Assembly: GCA_016839845.1 (NCBI GenBank)
Contig: JAEOTL010000460.1
Location: forward strand, 1 to 7,582
DNA from: Promethearchaeota archaeon
GTDB lineage: Archaea; Asgardarchaeota; Lokiarchaeia; Sigynarchaeales; SOKP01
Reading direction: 5' to 3'
DNA length: 7,582 bases
In this document: one piece after another, positions 5,233-7,582 of the stretch
Layout: each line of letters begins with the position of its first letter
How positions within the stretch are numbered: position 1 is the stretch's first letter
Program-made: the position numbers and the translations under genes
The notes under the pieces: generated by a model
What the model saw: the letters and a program-made list of their open reading frames with translations, nothing else
Databases searched by the model: none
Told to the model about the DNA's origin: nothing

Positions 5233-6895
5233 CAGTGGAGTAAAGATCATTATATTTTGCTCGCATTACCTTTTTATCGAGTTTCCCTACACTCGTCCGT
5301 GGGAGGGTGTCGATGAATAATATTTCTTCGGGTAATTGCCATTTGGCAAAGTGGCTTGAAAGATGTTCTCTTAAATTATCAGCACTAATTACGTCAGATC
5401 CTTCTCGTAAAACGATTAAGGCTAAAGGTCTTTCATCCCATTTAGGATGAGGGATTCCTACAACTGCCGCCTCAAGCACATTAGGATGAGATACTAATAT
5501 ATTTTCCATGTCGATTGAACTTATCCATTCACCACCACTCTTTATTACATCTTTTATTCTATCCGTAATTTTGAGATATCCTTCCGAGTCAAGGCTTCCA
5601 GCATCCCCACTTTTGTAGTATCCATTTTCTGTGAAACTTTCTTGTGAAGCTGGTGAGTTATAATATGCTTGAGCTATCCAAGGACCACGCAATAAGATTT
5701 CGCCGGATGATTTCCCATCATGTGGTAGATCATTTCCCTCCTCATCAACAATTTTAATGTCAAGTCCTGAAACAATTGTTCCTTGCTTCTTTTTAAGTTC
5801 CCATAGTTCCTCGTCTGAAAGCTCCTTCTTTAACCATGGTTTAAAAAAGTTCAAGGTAGTTATAGCCATTGCTTCAGTAGATCCATATGAATGAATTATT
5901 TCACCACCAGTTTCATCCCAAAAACCACGCATTAATGCAATGGGAGGCTCTGCCCCACCACATATTAATTTCGTCCGTGATAAATCTGGTTTTTTATCCA
6001 TTTTTCGAATATGTTCAAGCATTGCCATGAAGACCGCTGGAACGCCTCCAGAAACAGTAACTTCTTCTTGAACCATCAAGTTTGTGAGTTCCTCTAGATT
6101 GTCTAAATTCCACCTTCCTGAAAATACGATTTTGGATCCAGCATAAACAGCAGCTTGTGGCTTTGACCATCCAATAACATGGAACATTGGTACCAGTTGG
6201 AGTACAACATCGAAAGCTGTCATAGAACTCTGGGCAGTAAATGCTAGGGCTTGAAGATACACATACCGATGAGAGTAGTACACACCCTTAGGTCTTCCTG
6301 TGGTGCCTGTAGTATAACATGCTCCATACGCTGAATCTTCATCTAAAACTGGCCATTTATATTGAGAGGATGACTGACTTAAAAGCTCTTCATAACTGTA
6401 GATAGGATTAAGACTTGTTTTTATCTCATTTAAATTTTGGTTAGTTATGATAATGAAACTTTTTACATTTTCACATAAAGGTTGTATAGATTCTGCTATC
6501 GGGATTAAATCCTCATCGATTATTAACATTGAAGCCCCTGAATGGTTTACAACGTATGAGAGATCTTGAGGTGAAAGACGCAAATTGAGGGAGACCATTA
6601 CTGCTCCCGTGCCAGGAAGTCCAAAATAGATTTCAAAATGCTGGTAATGATTCCATGCCAACACCCCTATTCTATCACCTACTTTAACATCGATAGAATC
6701 CAATGCGTTTGCCAAACGTTGCATTCTTTCGTAAGCATCTTGATAAGTGTAACGGAATAATGAGCCATCCATATTTCTACTCACGACTTCTTGTCTCGAG
6801 AAATTTCTGATTGCATGCCTCATCAAATTTATAACATTCAAATGGTATTTTCTTGGGGACTCGACGGTAAATCCTTTAATTGGTTCCATACACAT
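5222..6895 (-). CDS. AMP-forming acyl-CoA synthetase (fatty-acyl-CoA ligase, FadD/ACSF2-like)
   Basis: A complete 557-residue member of the ANL superfamily, which activates a carboxylate with ATP to acyl-AMP and then forms the CoA thioester. All core motifs are present: the phosphate loop YTTGTTGRPKG (194-204), QLVPMFHVIGW (233-243, the FHV/acyl-site block), GGAEPP (313-318), YGSTE (337-341), SGD with Asp431, DRIKD with Arg446, the KSGGEWIS hinge region (452-459) and the catalytic lysine Lys538 in TSVGKLDKK. The sequence style (MFHVxGW, GEWISSxDxEN) is that of medium- to long-chain fatty-acyl-CoA ligases rather than acetyl-CoA synthetase; the substrate is not proven. It is soluble, without a signal peptide. 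ATG at 6895 (MCMEPIK) and ATG at 6889 (MEPIK) are both possible. A TATA-like box about 30 bases upstream implies a very short leader or none. Confidence 0.93.
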   Translation of the reverse strand: MCMEPIKGFTVESPRKYHLNVINLMRHAIRNFSRQEVVSRNMDGSLFRYTYQDAYERMQRLANALDSIDVKVGDRIGVLAWNHYQHFEIYFGLPGTGAVMVSLNLRLSPQDLSYVVNHSGASMLIIDEDLIPIAESIQPLCENVKSFIIITNQNLNEIKTSLNPIYSYEELLSQSSSQYKWPVLDEDSAYGACYTTGTTGRPKGVYYSHRYVYLQALAFTAQSSMTAFDVVLQLVPMFHVIGWSKPQAAVYAGSKIVFSGRWNLDNLEELTNLMVQEEVTVSGGVPAVFMAMLEHIRKMDKKPDLSRTKLICGGAEPPIALMRGFWDETGGEIIHSYGSTEAMAITTLNFFKPWLKKELSDEELWELKKKQGTIVSGLDIKIVDEEGNDLPHDGKSSGEILLRGPWIAQAYYNSPASQESFTENGYYKSGDAGSLDSEGYLKITDRIKDVIKSGGEWISSIDMENILVSHPNVLEAAVVGIPHPKWDERPLALIVLREGSDVISADNLREHLSSHFAKWQLPEEILFIDTLPRTSVGKLDKKVMRAKYNDLYSTEKE

Positions 6896-6920
6896 CGCTT
6901 CTGTTTTTGTTCGTATTCAA

Positions 6921-6928
6921 ATATATTT
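6921..6928 (-). promoter_or_regulatory. TATA-like box of the acyl-CoA synthetase gene
   Basis: The minus strand reads AAATATAT, 26 to 33 bases before the ATG at 6895. This spacing would put the transcript start within about 8 bases of the start codon, consistent with a nearly leaderless mRNA and with the absence of a Shine-Dalgarno site. Confidence 0.45.
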
Positions 6929-7016
6929 AGTAGGTAAATGCATTATTTTTTAAATAGATATTTTAGGATCGTGAAATAACAAAGCTAGAAATACTCTTGT
7001 AAAAATGAAATTTGAC

Positions 7017-7582
7017 TTAATCCCTTTCTTCTTGGGTAAATTCAAATGATACTTCTATAGAATCTCGAATCCCTAACTTTTTACCAATTTTCTTTATATA
7101 TTTAATCCGGTTTTTCTTAATAAAATCATTAAGGATCAACGCTGGGATAAGAGAAATAGCTAAATAAAACGGTAACCCCAGCCATAAAATTAAACTTAGT
7201 GTGTTAGTGATATTCTTTACATCGGCTAGATTGTTGGCAAAATCACCCAGAAAATTATATATTACGAGGATGTAAGTGATTATAGCGCCAATCCCAGCGT
7301 AACTACGTAGGATTGTCTGATACCAATCTCCTATTGTTTTTAATACAAAAGTATCATCTGAGTTTACTATTTTCTGTTTATTAGAATAAATTATTCCTGA
7401 ATCTTTTAAATACCACACAGCGGAGAATAAAAAGGCTGCAACACCAAAAGTTATTGTCAATAAGACGATTTCTGCAAGGAATCTAGTTAAAACTGGAATT
7501 TTTGAAACAGTATCTATTTCATTAAAGAGATCCCCCTCAATTACAAATTTAATCGTCGTAGGTGTTAAGAATATCGACGAGA
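7017..7582 (-). CDS. Uncharacterised membrane protein, C-terminal part (5' truncated)
   Basis: I do not recognise this protein. The frame stays open from the stop at 7017 to the right edge, so the TTG at 7460 is an internal leucine rather than a start, and about 187 residues are visible. Three hydrophobic segments stand out: the first around the TTG position (LAEIVLLTITFGVAAFLFSA and a little beyond), the second around YAGIGAIITYILVIYNFL, and the third around LSLILWLGLPFYLAISLIPA. Between segments 1 and 2 lies a polar loop with a DSDD-like acidic patch (NSDDTF). The C-terminus is basic (KKNRIKYIKKIGKKLG) and then acidic (FTQEERD), so by the positive-inside rule it is probably cytoplasmic. The N-terminal part is beyond the window. 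It is on the same strand as the acyl-CoA synthetase, 121 bases upstream, but that gene seems to have its own promoter. Confidence 0.65.
   Translation of the reverse strand, partial: SSIFLTPTTIKFVIEGDLFNEIDTVSKIPVLTRFLAEIVLLTITFGVAAFLFSAVWYLKDSGIIYSNKQKIVNSDDTFVLKTIGDWYQTILRSYAGIGAIITYILVIYNFLGDFANNLADVKNITNTLSLILWLGLPFYLAISLIPALILNDFIKKNRIKYIKKIGKKLGIRDSIEVSFEFTQEERD

Overview
The window looks like part of an AT-rich archaeal chromosome, most probably from an Asgard archaeon (Lokiarchaeia-like). The Asgard call is an inference. It rests on a longin-like protein (3828-4673, minus) of a kind abundant in Asgard genomes and on a tandem PH/GRAM-like protein with a C-terminal zinc ribbon (2293-3069, plus). 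Archaeal signals agree with it: GGTGAG-type Shine-Dalgarno sites, TATA-like boxes and oligo-T transcript ends. No rRNA, tRNA, insertion sequence or CRISPR array was recognised.

Layout. 1-1016 (+) is the C-terminal part of a 2,4-dienoyl-CoA reductase / NADH:flavin oxidoreductase-type enzyme, cut by the left edge. 1055-2169 (-) is a compact three-gene DsrE-DsrF-DsrH (TusD-TusC-TusB type) sulfur-relay operon, transcribed from 2169 towards 1055. Its last gene appears to start at an AUA codon. 2293-3069 (+) is the tandem PH/GRAM-like zinc-ribbon protein, convergent with a TIGR04076-type cysteine-rich protein (3120-3431, -). The gene-poor stretch 3432-3827 holds a 117-nt inverted-repeat element at 3644-3760 that could fold into a multi-branched RNA. 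3828-4673 (-) is the longin-like protein. It is divergent from a PaaI-type hotdog thioesterase (4795-5199, +), which converges with an acyl-CoA synthetase (5222-6895, -). 7017-7582 (-) is the C-terminal part of a membrane protein whose frame stays open through the right edge.

How the genes may work together. The acyl-CoA synthetase, the thioesterase and the dienoyl-CoA-reductase-like enzyme all fit acyl-CoA metabolism (activation, CoA release, redox at a double bond), but they are not co-transcribed. The DsrEFH operon is a self-contained module for passing protein-bound sulfur, and its acceptor is not in the window. The longin-like and PH/GRAM-like proteins are the least explained and the most interesting for Asgard cell biology. 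I did not find a clear new defence or mobile system. The best candidates for something undescribed are the structured element at 3644-3760 and the two eukaryote-like-fold proteins.
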